DNA of 64,000 nucleotides, from NCBI GenBank assembly GCA_965208395.1, contig CBDBON010000002.1, positions 687,039 through 751,038 of the forward strand, in the 5' to 3' direction. Position 1 is the stretch's first letter; each line of letters opens with the position of its first letter. This document shows, one piece after another, positions 34,793 to 44,840 of this stretch. A program made the position numbers and the translations under genes. The notes under the pieces were generated by a model, which had not been told where the DNA came from, made no database searches, and was given only the letters and a program-made list of their open reading frames with translations. The DNA comes from CBDBON01 sp965208395 (lineage in GTDB: Bacteria > Chloroflexota > Dehalococcoidia > Lucifugimonadales > CBDBON01).

Positions 34793-35551
34793 TCATCTTC
34801 TGACGACTCCCTGGGGGTCTCGCTTCGAAGCTCTGCGGTTGAGGGCGCGGTCGAGGATGCCAAAGGCCCGGTCGATGCCCAGGCGCTTCACCCTGGAGGT
34901 CGGCTCCTCCTCCTGCTTGAGGAGGGCGTGGGCGATGAGGTCGGCCATCTGTAGCAATTCGTCTGCCTGGGAGCTTCGGAAGGAAGGGCCGCCGATCACC
35001 CTCTCTATGGGGATGTCCTTCGTCCGCCCTCCGCCCTCCCACTTCTCGTATCTGCTGGGGATGGGGTTGAGACTCCTGAGCCTCTGGTAGAGGCGGGCCA
35101 CCATCTCCTCCCTGCCCTCGTCGAAGATGAGGAAGGCATGGCGGCCTTCCGCTGCGACGGAGGAGTTGATGCGGTTGAGCAGCCGGTCGAGGCTGGCCCG
35201 CTCATAGGCCATGACCTCGGCCTTGCGTAGACAGACGTTGACGACCTCCACTCCCCCGATTTCACGGGCTGCGTCCTCGATGACGCGCAGCCCCCCGGAG
35301 AAGATTTCAGCCCCGCGCTCCGGAGCGAGCCTGCGGTCTGCGCCGTCGATTCGGGCCAGCTTGCCCCGCCCGGCCAGCAGATCGCAGGCGTGAAGCTCCC
35401 GTTCGACGGGCACGCCGTAGCGGTCTTGCAGCTCCGTCCGCCAGGTTTGGACGCGGGCGTGCAGGTCGTTCCAACGCTCGGAGTCCACGCCAAGGGCGGT
35501 TCGGACGTAGCAGCGGGGACCCTCGGACTCGTCGATGTAGTACAGTCTCAT
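34793..35551 (-). CDS. DUF3800 protein
   Basis: A 252-residue member of DUF3800, which has an RNase H-like fold of unknown activity. Conserved parts are YYIDESEG at the N-terminus, ELHACDLLAG, FLIFDEGRE and SFRSSQADELLQMADLIAHAL. Acidic residues in these blocks (Asp, Asp, Asp) resemble a two-metal nuclease site. It overlaps the 3' part of the replication-relaxation gene by 4 nt, so it is the last gene of the minus-strand conjugation operon. DUF3800 genes are common cargo of mobile elements. Confidence 0.85.
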   Translation of the reverse strand: MRLYYIDESEGPRCYVRTALGVDSERWNDLHARVQTWRTELQDRYGVPVERELHACDLLAGRGKLARIDGADRRLAPERGAEIFSGGLRVIEDAAREIGGVEVVNVCLRKAEVMAYERASLDRLLNRINSSVAAEGRHAFLIFDEGREEMVARLYQRLRSLNPIPSRYEKWEGGGRTKDIPIERVIGGPSFRSSQADELLQMADLIAHALLKQEEEPTSRVKRLGIDRAFGILDRALNRRASKRDPQGVVRR

Positions 35552-36048
35552 GGCGCTGGTTCTCCCGTCTCGCGCTGATGTTCATGCTGCGGAAGCGGAC
35601 TCACCGGCTGGAAGCCGCCGGGGACGAGCCATGCCCGCCCCAGAGGCCCCTCACGCTCCAGGATGCTCCGGTGGGAGGCCAGCAGGGGCACGGCCGTCCT
35701 CAGACGGGCCATCTCCTCCTGCGCCACCCTCAGGAAGTGGGTCTGGGCGATGTCGTCGTCGAAGACGACGAGGACGACGGGCGGGGCTCCGTGGTCGTCA
35801 AGGGGCCGGTGGGTGGAGTAGTAGCGAAGGTAGGGGGCCAGCCGTGTCGCCATCGTGACGGGCCGCACCGCACGTCGCTCCCACTCCAGGAAGAAGGGCC
35901 GGACGGCGTTTCCCCGCCGCAGGATGCCGAAGGCGTCGGGGTGAATGGAGCGCATCCCGCCGAAGTAGCGGAAGTATCTCGAGGCACTCGCGGGCGGGTC
36001 GAGTTGGTCCGTCTCCCAACCCAGTTCGCGGGCCTGGCGCGCCATGCC
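35548..36048 (-). pseudogene. Replication-relaxation protein, 3' part (IS-split)
   Basis: The C-terminal 166 codons of the gene whose 5' part lies at 38295-39468. Segments such as GILRRGNAVRPFFLEWERRAV and LAPYLRYYSTHRPL match the C-terminal part of the Replic_Relax family, where a DNA-relaxation role in plasmid replication or transfer is proposed. An in-frame ATG at 36045 could still give a truncated product because it is in phase with the old reading. Confidence 0.8.
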
Positions 36049-36156
36049 TGTTAGTGCTAACTCTAAACTGACCCAGTAGCGCTAATTTGGAATTGACCCA
36101 CCCCGATAGCGGACGCATCTTCGTCGGGAAACCGATTAGGAGGTGCAGCAAGTCAA

Positions 36157-37392
36157 ATGATAGGAGGTGGGTTAGTGAGAGAGTTATACGAGTTGAAGGG
36201 CGATGGAAGCTCGATCCGAGGGATATCGAGGGAGTTGGGGATTTCCCGGAACACCGTGCGCAAGTACGTGCGCTCCGACGAGGTGCCCAAGGCCAAGCGG
36301 CGAGAGAAGCAGGGGTCGAAGCTGGACCCATACAAGGGTCACATAGATGGTCGGCTGTCGGCGGGAGTGGACAACTGCGTGGTGCTGCTGCGGGAGATCC
36401 GGGAGTTGGGCTACGACGGCAGCTATCCGACGCTGACCAACTACGTGCGGCCTCGGCGTCGGCCGCGTCAGCCCCGTGCGACGGTGCGGTTCGAGACGGC
36501 GCCAGGCGAGCAGGCACAGGTGGACTGGGGCAGCTTCGCCTATGTCGGAGAGGACGGGCGCAAGCACCGGGTCTGGGCCTTCGTGATGGTGCTGAGCTGG
36601 TCTCGGACCATCTACGTGGAGTTCGTCCGGCGCGCCGACGTGGCGACCTTCATCAGGTGCCATCTGAACGCCTTCGAGTACTTCGGTGGTGTTCCCCGCC
36701 GCTGCCTGTACGACAACGCCAAGGTGGTGGTCCTGGGGCGTGACAGGGAGGGCAGGCCGGAGTGGAACAGCCGGATGCTGGACTTCTCACTGCGAATGGG
36801 CTTCGACCTCCGTCTGTGCCGACCCTACCGAGCGCAGACGAAGGGCAAGGTGGAGAGCGGCGTGAAGTACGTCCGGGGCAACCTGTGGCCCGGTGTCCGC
36901 TTCACCGACGACGCAGACATGAACCGCCAGGCCCTGGAGTGGTGCGATGCGGTGGCCAATCGGCGAGTCCATGGGACGACGCACCGGGTCCCCCGAGAGA
37001 TGCTGGCTGAGGAGCTCGCCCACCTGGGCAGCCTGCCGCCGCGTTCGGGCCTTGCGCCCTACATGCGGGAGGAGCGGAAGGTGGCCAGGGACGGCTACGT
37101 CCACTGGGAGAGGTCTCGCTACGGCGTGCCCTGGAGCTGGGCGGGTTCGACGGTCCAGGTGGGTGTGCGGGCCGGTACGGTGGAGGTCTGGTCGGGCGAC
37201 GTGCGGCTGGCGGTGCATCCCCAAGCCCAGCGGACCGGTCAGCGCCTCACACTGCCGGGCCAGTGGGACGGACTGCCCGGCGGCGATGATCGTCCTCGTA
37301 AGGAAGCCGTGGCGGTGCAGATCCCTGTGGGCCAAGTGGAGCGCCGCTCCCTGGAGGTGTACGAGTTGGCAGCGGTGGGAGGTGGGCGATGA
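36157..37392 (+). CDS. istA: IS21 transposase IstA (copy 2)
   Basis: 411 residues, same predicted protein as the copy at 23968-25203, with the HTH and DDE core intact. It is read inward from the left end of this copy. Confidence 0.95.
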   Translation: MIGGGLVRELYELKGDGSSIRGISRELGISRNTVRKYVRSDEVPKAKRREKQGSKLDPYKGHIDGRLSAGVDNCVVLLREIRELGYDGSYPTLTNYVRPRRRPRQPRATVRFETAPGEQAQVDWGSFAYVGEDGRKHRVWAFVMVLSWSRTIYVEFVRRADVATFIRCHLNAFEYFGGVPRRCLYDNAKVVVLGRDREGRPEWNSRMLDFSLRMGFDLRLCRPYRAQTKGKVESGVKYVRGNLWPGVRFTDDADMNRQALEWCDAVANRRVHGTTHRVPREMLAEELAHLGSLPPRSGLAPYMREERKVARDGYVHWERSRYGVPWSWAGSTVQVGVRAGTVEVWSGDVRLAVHPQAQRTGQRLTLPGQWDGLPGGDDRPRKEAVAVQIPVGQVERRSLEVYELAAVGGGR

Positions 37393-38192
37393 TCGCGCTG
37401 GAACAGGCTCGCCAGCACCTGGAGACGCTGGGCCTCAAGCAGGCCGTCGAAGCCCTGGACAACTCCCTGGACGCTGCGGCCACCAAGAAACTGACCTACC
37501 CCGAGATGCTGGCAGAGCTACTCGGCGTGGAAGTGGCCGCCCGGAAGGAGCGGTACATGTCCACCAGGACGAAGCTGGCTCACCTCCCCTTCCACCGGAC
37601 CTTGGAGCAGTTCGACTTCTCGTTCCAGCCCTCCATCGACGAGCGACAGGTGCGGGAACTGGCCGGCCTGTCCTTCGTCGCTGAAGCCACCAACCTGCTG
37701 CTCCTGGGACCGCCAGGTGTGGGCAAGACCCATCTGGCGGTGGCCCTAGCGCTCAAGGCCATCGAGAAGAGCCAGGGGGCCTACTTCGTCCGAGCCTACG
37801 ACCTGATGGAGGACCTGAGGAAGGCCAGGGTGGAGAACAACCTCCAACGGCGCATGCGGGTCTACCTGTCGCCCAAGCTACTCATCGTGGACGAGTTCGG
37901 CATCTGGCCTTACGACCGGGACGCCTCCACCGCCTTCTTCACCCTGGTGTCGGCTCGCTATGAGCGGGGCAGCATCATCCTCACCTCCAACAAGGGCTTC
38001 GCCGAGTGGGGTGAGCTTCTGGGCGATACCGTCATCGCCTCGGCCATCCTGGACCGGCTGCTGCACCACAGCCACGTCCTCAACATCCGAGGCGAGAGCT
38101 ACCGGCTTAAAGGCAAGAGGCAGGCCGGACTCTTCGCCTCCCATCAACTGCTATCGACATCGCCTGAAGCCGCTAGCTCCGGCGACGTCTAA
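37389..38192 (+). CDS. istB: IS21 helper ATPase IstB (copy 2)
   Basis: 267 residues, same predicted protein as the copy at 23168-23971. The start overlaps the istA stop by 4 nt. The intact Walker motifs mean that this element is probably still mobile. Confidence 0.95.
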   Translation: MIALEQARQHLETLGLKQAVEALDNSLDAAATKKLTYPEMLAELLGVEVAARKERYMSTRTKLAHLPFHRTLEQFDFSFQPSIDERQVRELAGLSFVAEATNLLLLGPPGVGKTHLAVALALKAIEKSQGAYFVRAYDLMEDLRKARVENNLQRRMRVYLSPKLLIVDEFGIWPYDRDASTAFFTLVSARYERGSIILTSNKGFAEWGELLGDTVIASAILDRLLHHSHVLNIRGESYRLKGKRQAGLFASHQLLSTSPEAASSGDV

Positions 38193-38294
38193 ATCCAACA
38201 GGCACTCTTGCTTGCCAGAAAGGAGGCGACTTAACGACAAGGTGGGTCAGTTCTAACTTAGCGGAAAAGGGTCAAATCTAACTTAGCATTGACA

Positions 38295-39468
38295 TGCCAG
38301 CGATGAAGCCGTGGACGGCAGCGGTGTGCTCCATGTTGCGCAGGAGCTGTCGGCTTCGCCTGCCGGAGACGCTGCGCCAGTCACCTGCGTCGTCGGGAGC
38401 CGCGCTCCACCGCTTTCTGGCCCCGCCGACGGCGGTGCGGTCCCTGCGGGCCAGCATCGCCAGCCCCTGATCGGTGAGGGTGAGCCGTCGCCCCCCGGCG
38501 GGGACTCGGGTGACCAGGCCGAACCCTTGCAGTGCCGCGGCGATCTCATAGGCGCGGCTGCGAACGAGACCCAGCAGTCCAGCCAGGTCGTCCAGGGCGA
38601 TCCAGGGCCAGTCGGAGAGCGCGTCCAGGAGACGCTTTTCGGCGGGCTTCAGCAGCGCGGGCAGCATGTGGTCGGGGACGGAGCGGCCCGGGACGTCCGG
38701 GAAAAGGTCCTCCGGGAGGGAGACCCGCGACAGCGACCGTTCGCCGGGAAGAGCGCCGCCCTTCCCCATACGGTCTATGGCGGCGCGCAGGTCGATGGAG
38801 GCGTTGAGCGAAGGCAGTCGCCACACCCGGTCGCCGGCGGCTCCCGCCGCCGCATCCCGTTCCAGGGCGAGTGCGGTCGTGGCCTGTGCTCCGGCCAACC
38901 GCCTGCGGGCGTAGCGCAGGCTGGTCTCGTCGGGTGCCAGTAGAAGAACTCCGCCGAAGCGCGGTCCCTCCCTGAGCCGCCTCAGCCGCTTGGAGAAACC
39001 CGTCCTGTCGGCGGTGCGTCCCTGTCGGACGACGGCGATGGTGCGCCATCCGGGTAGGACGATGGCCGCGTCCATGGGCATCGCCCGATACCAGCGGAAG
39101 CGAATGGGGTGGTGTATGTCGGAGACGGCGGCAGCCAGGCGATAGATGACGGCCACGGCGTCGAGCCGCTCCAGAAGCAGCCGACGCCACTGGTTCGATA
39201 TGGGACGGGAGCGGAGGAGGGCGTCCACCGAGAGGCCCTCCTCCCCGGCCAGGAGGCGCAGACCGGCGCCGGTGAGATGGAACCTGCGGGTGGGCGCGGT
39301 GAGATCGGTGGCGTGGGGAAAGGGGGCGGTCAGCCCCGCGTCCTCCAGCCTACGAAAGGCCCCGTAGACGCCGCCCCGGGACCATCCCGAGACGACGGTC
39401 GCCTCCAGCCGGTCGAGGAAGGGCATGTCCGCAAGCAGCCTCAGCAGTTCACCGTCCAAGGGCCTCAT
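38295..39468 (-). pseudogene. Replication-relaxation protein, 5' part (IS-split)
   Basis: N-terminal 390 codons: two winged-helix-like segments (LLRLLADMPFLDRLEAT, RRFHLTGAGLRLLAGEEG, and RLLDALSDWPWIALDDLAGL with RRLTLTDQGLAMLARRD) and the conserved NMEHTAAVHGFIAG. Removing the IS and one TGCC copy restores an uninterrupted frame (GFIAGMARQAREL) of about 556 residues. These proteins accompany VirD4-type genes in actinobacterial and chloroflexal conjugative elements. Its start overlaps the coupling-protein stop by 4 nt. The original gene would have linked transfer and DNA processing. Confidence 0.8.
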
Positions 39469-42083
39469 TCCTCGCGCTCCCCGTCCGCAGTCTCAGGTGG
39501 GGAGTCTGCGGGGTTACGGCCGCGCTTGGTGCGCACGTTGCCCCGTTTCGGCTCCTCGGACGCGCCGCCACCCTCCGACGCCTGGGTGTCCTGAGACCCC
39601 TGCGCCTCCCTGGACTGCTGCGCCTGCCTGAGCTTCTCCAGCTCCTCCCGGTACTTGTTCACCAGGTCCCGCAGGTCGGCGTCGTTCTCGTCGATGTCCC
39701 ACCCCGTCGTGATGTAGCTCCCAGCCTCGGCGCGGATGCGCTCGGCCACCTCCGGGTCGCCCCCCTCCGGCCTTGCCACCTTCATCGAGAAGGCGTCCAT
39801 GCGCTCGGCCCCCACGGTGGCGCGCACGTAGCACTGGTGCACCGGCAGGGAGGTGATGTCGTCCTCGCTCACCCGGTCTTTGCCCAGTTCCCACACCATC
39901 TGTCGGGCGTCCGCCCCGGCAATCTGGAAGACGGCCAGGCATCCCACGTTTGCCAGAAGGGTATCGCGCATGGTGCGGGAGAGGTCGTCCAGCTTCGCCA
40001 GGCTCTGGGTTGCCAGGACGAAGCTGGCCCCGAACTTGCCAAGCTCGCTGAGCATCGACTCGTAGTCCACTCCGGGCATGGATTGCATCTCGTCCACGAC
40101 GACCAGCGCGCCGCGCCTCTGCTCGATGGGCAGGCTTCCCTGCTCCCGGATCACGGCGTCCACGAGGTTGAGGAGGGACGCGCCCACCAGGGCGGCCACG
40201 TCCCTTCCCGCCTCGCCCTGGGCGGTTGAGACGAAGAGGATGCCGCCCTCCCGGATGACCCGCCTCATGTCGATGGTGGAGCGGGACTGCCCCAGGATGG
40301 CCCTGGCCCGCTTGGAGGATGCGTAGTAGGAGAGGCGGGTCTGCACCGGGGCCAGGGCGTCGGCCTTGGTGTCCCGCCGCCATCCGGCGAAGTCCCTGGC
40401 CCACCACTGAAGCAGGAAGGGGTCGTTCACCTTGGCCGTCACCTCGGCCTTGAAGTCGTCGTCGGAGAGGATGCGCAGACCGTCGAGGATGGTGTACTGC
40501 TCGTCCTCCCCCCGGCTTGCATTGGCCTCGTGGAGGCTCTTGACCGTCTGTTCCAGGATGGCCTGCATCCTCGGCCCCCACTGGTCCCACAGCCCCTTGC
40601 AGATGCGCACGACGGAATCGGCGGTGCGGTCCCGGTCGGAGAAGATGCGGGCGTCCAGCAGGTTGATGCCGGGCGCTCCCCGCTCGTCGGCCAGGTCGAT
40701 GAGCCGCACCTTGTCCACGAGGGACTCCGGCACGTGCTCCAGAAGTCCGCCCACCAGGTCGGCGTGGGGATCGACGACGACGATGGCGTCGCCGTCCCTG
40801 CCCGCAGCCTTCTCCTCCATCTTGTGGCGGACGATGTGCTGCATCAGGGTGGACTTCCCCATGCGGGTGCGGGCCACGTAGAGGTGGTGGCGTCTCAGCA
40901 GGTCTGCTGGGAAGTGAATCTTCCTGGGAGCTCCGGTCACCGTGTCGCCGACGTGAGCGCCGCCGCTGACGCTGCGGGCGGTGGGCAGCAGGACCTTCGC
41001 CCCGGAGCGGGCCACCAGGGGCGTCTCGTCCCGCGCTCCCGGCGGGTGCCAGAGGCAGGACGCCTCGCGAACGCCGAAGACGCTGCGTTTGCCGAAGAGC
41101 CCAGGACCGGACGGGTGGAGAAGCGATGGGTCGGGCACGGCGGGCCGTATCCTGCCGACCTTGAAGCGCGCGCCGGCGGGGTTGTCGTAGTGACGGTAGG
41201 CCGCCGACACCGGCTCCAGGATCTCCCTCGCCCGCTGGGGCCTGGCGTCGTCCGGCAGGACGGCCGTCACCTGTATCTCTGCGTCGAAGGCGATGCGGGA
41301 GACCTTCTCCTTGATCAGCAGCGGGTCGTAGACGCGCTTCCTGGCCTTCTTGATGCGGTGCCACAGCCAACCCCCGGCGATGAGCGCGGCGCTGACGCCG
41401 ATGCCCATGAGCACCGTCTTCCAGGTCTCTCCCGCCTGCACCCACAGGTAGCCCCGCAGGGCCGCCAAGGCTGCCACGCCCAGGATGGCCATGGTCACCC
41501 CGTCGGTCTGAAGGGGCCGCGTCTGGTAGGAATAGGAGGGGTCCCGCCGCTCCTCCACGGGCCGCTTGTGGGCCTTCTCCAGATGGCTCTGCGACCAGTC
41601 GGGTCCCAGCGAGCGCAGCTTCATCTGCGCCACGACCCGCTCTCCCTCGTTCAGGCTCGAGAGTGCGCCCATGAGGGCGATGAGGGGGTCGGAACCTGGG
41701 TCGAGCAGGTCGTCGTCCCGGAAGACCCGGAGCGGCACGTACTCGGGGCCGTCGGCCCGCAGAGTCATGCTCCATGCCTGCTCTCCCTCATCCAGGCGCA
41801 GCGGGTCGTCCTCAACGGAAATCTCCCGTATCTGGGCCTGGGGGTAGCGGGCGGCGATCTGGCCCCGCACCACCTGGTCGTCCAGGCAGCGGGCCAGGAG
41901 GGTCACGCCGTCTGAGTCACCGGCCAGCTCCAGGGAGAAGGGTTCGGGGACGGCGATGGAGCTCAGCATGTTCTCCACGCCCAGCAGGGTGCGCTCCCCG
42001 CTTCGGGGCGGCGTCACCGCCAGCAGCGCGGGTTTCTTGTTCCCCTCATCGTTCGTCAACCAGTTCATCGGATTCAGTTTCAT
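39465..42083 (-). CDS. VirD4/TraG-type conjugation coupling ATPase
   Basis: An 872-residue membrane ATPase that brings the relaxed DNA to the secretion channel. Two adjacent membrane spans follow residue 175 (TMAILGVAALAALRGYLWV and TVLMGIGVSAALIAGGWLW). Walker A is ARTRMGKSTLM (Lys410), with VVVDPHADLVGG after it, Walker B ALVVVDEMQSM and the FVLATQSLAKL block, as in TraG/VirD4 and TraD-like proteins. The highly charged C-terminal tail is typical of substrate-recognition ends. ATG 42083 has GAAGGGAAGAG upstream; the longer open frame beyond it lacks homology. Confidence 0.88.
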   Translation of the reverse strand: MKLNPMNWLTNDEGNKKPALLAVTPPRSGERTLLGVENMLSSIAVPEPFSLELAGDSDGVTLLARCLDDQVVRGQIAARYPQAQIREISVEDDPLRLDEGEQAWSMTLRADGPEYVPLRVFRDDDLLDPGSDPLIALMGALSSLNEGERVVAQMKLRSLGPDWSQSHLEKAHKRPVEERRDPSYSYQTRPLQTDGVTMAILGVAALAALRGYLWVQAGETWKTVLMGIGVSAALIAGGWLWHRIKKARKRVYDPLLIKEKVSRIAFDAEIQVTAVLPDDARPQRAREILEPVSAAYRHYDNPAGARFKVGRIRPAVPDPSLLHPSGPGLFGKRSVFGVREASCLWHPPGARDETPLVARSGAKVLLPTARSVSGGAHVGDTVTGAPRKIHFPADLLRRHHLYVARTRMGKSTLMQHIVRHKMEEKAAGRDGDAIVVVDPHADLVGGLLEHVPESLVDKVRLIDLADERGAPGINLLDARIFSDRDRTADSVVRICKGLWDQWGPRMQAILEQTVKSLHEANASRGEDEQYTILDGLRILSDDDFKAEVTAKVNDPFLLQWWARDFAGWRRDTKADALAPVQTRLSYYASSKRARAILGQSRSTIDMRRVIREGGILFVSTAQGEAGRDVAALVGASLLNLVDAVIREQGSLPIEQRRGALVVVDEMQSMPGVDYESMLSELGKFGASFVLATQSLAKLDDLSRTMRDTLLANVGCLAVFQIAGADARQMVWELGKDRVSEDDITSLPVHQCYVRATVGAERMDAFSMKVARPEGGDPEVAERIRAEAGSYITTGWDIDENDADLRDLVNKYREELEKLRQAQQSREAQGSQDTQASEGGGASEEPKRGNVRTKRGRNPADSPPETADGEREE

Positions 42084-42228
42084 GGCTCTCTTCCCTTCTC
42101 TATTGGGGTCGTGAGTGGGTTCGTAATCCCGTGGACTCGTTTCGTCATTTCGGCGTCCGTCGCTCGTCACGTCTCGTCCTCTCTTTCCCTGGCCCTCCAT
42201 CGGGCCGGTTTTCTGTGCGGTTAACGCT

Positions 42229-44487
42229 CTATCTGTGACCGCCCGGTCTCCACTCGATGACCTCCGTCTCCTCCGGCGTGGCCTCGATGCGGACGGGGAA
42301 GCGGTGCCCCTTCGCCAGAAGCAGCCCGTCACCACGGGGGCAGGACAGCAGCCACCGCTGGAGGTCTTCGGGCAGGTCGAAGGCGTCGCCCACAGTTCCT
42401 ATCGCCGCCGCGTCCTGTTGCAACAGCAGCTTGAAGGCGGCGTTCTGAAGCAGCGCCCGCCCGGAGTGGCCGGTGATGGTGCGTGAGGAGTCCTCGGAGA
42501 GGAGGTCCTGCACGTCTTGGGTGATGAACTGCAACCCCAGCCGGTGTTTTCTTGCTCTCTTGGCCATGCTGACCATGAAGGCCGCGCCCTCGGGGTGCTG
42601 CATGATGCTCCACACCTCGTCCACCACCAGCAGGCGGGGCTTGGGGTTCTGGGCGGCGGCGGCCCACACCGTCTCGGTGCACACCATCGCCGCCGCTGGC
42701 CGGAGCTCGGGCTCCAGCAGCCGAAGGTCGAATACAGTGACGAGAGCTTCCCTTCCCAGCAGGTCGTCTCCCTCGTCGGACAGCAGGTTGCGCAGGCTGC
42801 CGGTGGCGAAGGGGCGCAGCAGGTGGGCTATGTCCGGGGCTTCCCCTTCGAGATACTTGTAGAAGTCCCTGAAGCCGGTGCGCTCACGATGTTGGGCGTA
42901 GTAGCCCGCCAGGGCATGATCGAGGGACGCCCTGCGCTCCGCGCCGAGGCTCTCTCCCACCATCACCTCGATGAGCCGTCTCAGACTGCCGATGCGCTGG
43001 AGAAGTTCCTCGTCGTCCCCCCGGTCGATGACGAAGGGGTTCATCCCCTGGCCCTCAACGCCGGGGCTGAGGACCCTGCCTCCCGCCGCCCTCGCCATGT
43101 CCGCGTACTCGCCCTCCGGGTCGATGACGTAGGCGGTGACGCCGCGCGTCAGACCCCTGAGTACGCCCAGCTTCGTTGCGAAGCTCTTGCCACTGCCCGA
43201 CCGTGCAAGGACGGCGGTGTTGGCGTTGAGGTGGGTCCCGTCCCAGGGGTCGTAGACCACGGGCGAGCAGGCCCGCATGTCGATGCCATAAAGGGTGCCG
43301 CTGCGCGTGTCCAGATCGGGCGGCGAGAAGGGAAACAGCCTCGCCAGGCTGGACGTGTCCAGCGTCCTCCACTCGGCCACGGCGTTCAGTCCCAGGGGCA
43401 GGGTGGATAGCAGCCCCTCCCTCTGCCTGAAGGCCAGGTTGTCGAGCTTGCCCAAAGTGGCGGCGAAGTGGGCCTTGGCCCGCTGGGTCATCTCCTTCAG
43501 CGACGCCTCGTCCTTCGCATGGAGGGTCACGGACAAAGAGGAGTGAAAGAGACGCTCCCGCCCGCGCTGCACCTCGTCGCGGAGCCGGGTCACGTCCTCC
43601 AGGGCGATCTCCGCCTCCGGCGACATGGTGCGGCCCCGCTTGAAGGACAGGGACTGGGCCGACTCGAAGCGCACCTTCTGCCACTCCAAGGTGCGAGCCG
43701 CCTGTTCCGCCGGAATTGGCCCCAGGTGTATGGACAGGTCCATGGGCGCTCCCGCCGCCATCAGCCCTTGGAGGAATCCGGGTGCAAGCGACCTGGGCCA
43801 CTTGCCCAGGTGCAGGGAGCGCACCAGCCGGTCTCCGACGCCCATGTCCCTGCGGTTGACCTGCACCTCGACCTCCTCACTCTCGTCCATGTCGGTGGGT
43901 GTACCTCCCAGGGCCGAGGCCAGCATCAGCATCCGCAGCCGCCTGCCGGTGTAGGGATGGACGGACAGTCCGGCCCGCGCCAACAGGCCCCGCAGTTCGT
44001 CGATGCGGGCGTGCTCGCACACGGCGTAGAAGCGCCGGTCGAGGATGCCGTCCCGGGTCTCAAGCTCGGTCAGGAGTCTGCCGAGTGACTCGGCGGCCTT
44101 CCTCGTCTGCGGGGGAAGGTCAGCGGGCTGGGCCTGTTGCAGCTTCTCTCTCAGCCCGCCCAGACGGGGCGGGTGCTGGCGGATGAGGAGTTGCACGGGG
44201 AAGTCGAGGGCGTTCAGCGCCCCGGCGAAGGCCCCCAGCTTCGGCTCGTCGATCTCCAGCCCCATCACCTCGCACACGCCCAGCTTCACCCCATCCAGCC
44301 GAACAGGGCCGTCGTCGTCCAGGTGCGAGACCATGAAGAAGAGCGGCAGCTCGGGCGGCGGCTTGGGGATCGGAGCCTGTGGTTCGCTTGATGGAGAGGC
44401 CGACGTCGTATCAGCCCCCTCGATGTCCTGCGGAGCGACGGACTCCACCGCTCCGCGCTTCGTGATCTTGTCAAGCAACTTTCTCAA
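42229..44487 (-). CDS. VirB4/TraC-type conjugation ATPase
   Basis: A 752-residue traffic ATPase, the hallmark motor of type IV secretion. N-terminal CagE/TrbE-like segment, then Walker A ARSGSGKSFATKLG (near residue 430), AYVIDPEGEYADMA, Walker B PRLLVVDEVWSIMQ, and the FITQDVQDLLSED block. TTG 44487 is chosen because AAGGAGAG lies 7 nt upstream. The frame is open for another 675 nt, but that part is antisense or out-of-frame material over the next gene. It is expected at the cytoplasmic face with the PrgI and VirB6 proteins. Confidence 0.92.
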   Translation of the reverse strand: MRKLLDKITKRGAVESVAPQDIEGADTTSASPSSEPQAPIPKPPPELPLFFMVSHLDDDGPVRLDGVKLGVCEVMGLEIDEPKLGAFAGALNALDFPVQLLIRQHPPRLGGLREKLQQAQPADLPPQTRKAAESLGRLLTELETRDGILDRRFYAVCEHARIDELRGLLARAGLSVHPYTGRRLRMLMLASALGGTPTDMDESEEVEVQVNRRDMGVGDRLVRSLHLGKWPRSLAPGFLQGLMAAGAPMDLSIHLGPIPAEQAARTLEWQKVRFESAQSLSFKRGRTMSPEAEIALEDVTRLRDEVQRGRERLFHSSLSVTLHAKDEASLKEMTQRAKAHFAATLGKLDNLAFRQREGLLSTLPLGLNAVAEWRTLDTSSLARLFPFSPPDLDTRSGTLYGIDMRACSPVVYDPWDGTHLNANTAVLARSGSGKSFATKLGVLRGLTRGVTAYVIDPEGEYADMARAAGGRVLSPGVEGQGMNPFVIDRGDDEELLQRIGSLRRLIEVMVGESLGAERRASLDHALAGYYAQHRERTGFRDFYKYLEGEAPDIAHLLRPFATGSLRNLLSDEGDDLLGREALVTVFDLRLLEPELRPAAAMVCTETVWAAAAQNPKPRLLVVDEVWSIMQHPEGAAFMVSMAKRARKHRLGLQFITQDVQDLLSEDSSRTITGHSGRALLQNAAFKLLLQQDAAAIGTVGDAFDLPEDLQRWLLSCPRGDGLLLAKGHRFPVRIEATPEETEVIEWRPGGHR

Positions 44488-44507
44488 CTCGGTTCTCTCC
44501 TTTGCGC

Positions 44508-44840
44508 TTAGGGGGTGGGGAACGGGACGATGCCGCTGCGCAGCAGTGCGGCGACGGCCTTGGCCAGCAGCACCAGCACAAGGCCGACGACTGCCATGAC
44601 CACGGCGGTCTTGGCTCTGCCGCCTCCCCGTTCCTCCGCGCCCTCTGCCATCAGGACGAACCCCGCCCAGACGATGGCGAAGACGGCGAGCCCGGCGGCG
44701 GCGTAGGCCATTGCGGTCAGCACTGCGTCGAAGGCAGCGAGCATCGCCCGCTCCTCGGCCGGGGCCGCGCCGGTGGTCGCCAGCGCAGCCCCGGCCAGGA
44801 AGACTGCCGTCCATAGACGCCTCACCACGGCCACTCCCAT
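44508..44840 (-). CDS. Small two-span membrane protein (VirB2/TrbC-like)
   Basis: A 110-residue protein with an N-terminal signal segment (VFLAGAALATTGAAPAEE) followed by two membrane spans (AMAYAAAGLAVFAIVWAGFV and AVVMAVVGLVLVLLAKAVAA). This layout matches TrbC/VirB2-type pilin precursors, as in the second pilin-like gene at 46584, but no sequence signature makes it certain. The start overlaps the PrgI gene by 19 nt. A second possibility is a small channel-assembly factor. Confidence 0.6.
   Translation of the reverse strand: MGVAVVRRLWTAVFLAGAALATTGAAPAEERAMLAAFDAVLTAMAYAAAGLAVFAIVWAGFVLMAEGAEERGGGRAKTAVVMAVVGLVLVLLAKAVAALLRSGIVPFPTP

Larger units (their letters stand above)
36049..38294 (+). 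mobile_element. IS21-family insertion sequence, copy 2
   Basis: Also 2,246 bp, with the same ends as copy 1 but in the opposite orientation. The target duplication is TGCC (36045-36048 and 38295-38298). It sits inside the replication-relaxation gene. Intact target duplications in both copies show that no inversion between them has happened since insertion. Confidence 0.95.

Noticed and set aside
40530..41915. Long plus-strand open frame inside the coupling-protein gene
   Set aside because: It is the complement of a well-supported VirD4/TraG gene in GC-rich DNA, has no motif, and is an expected shadow.
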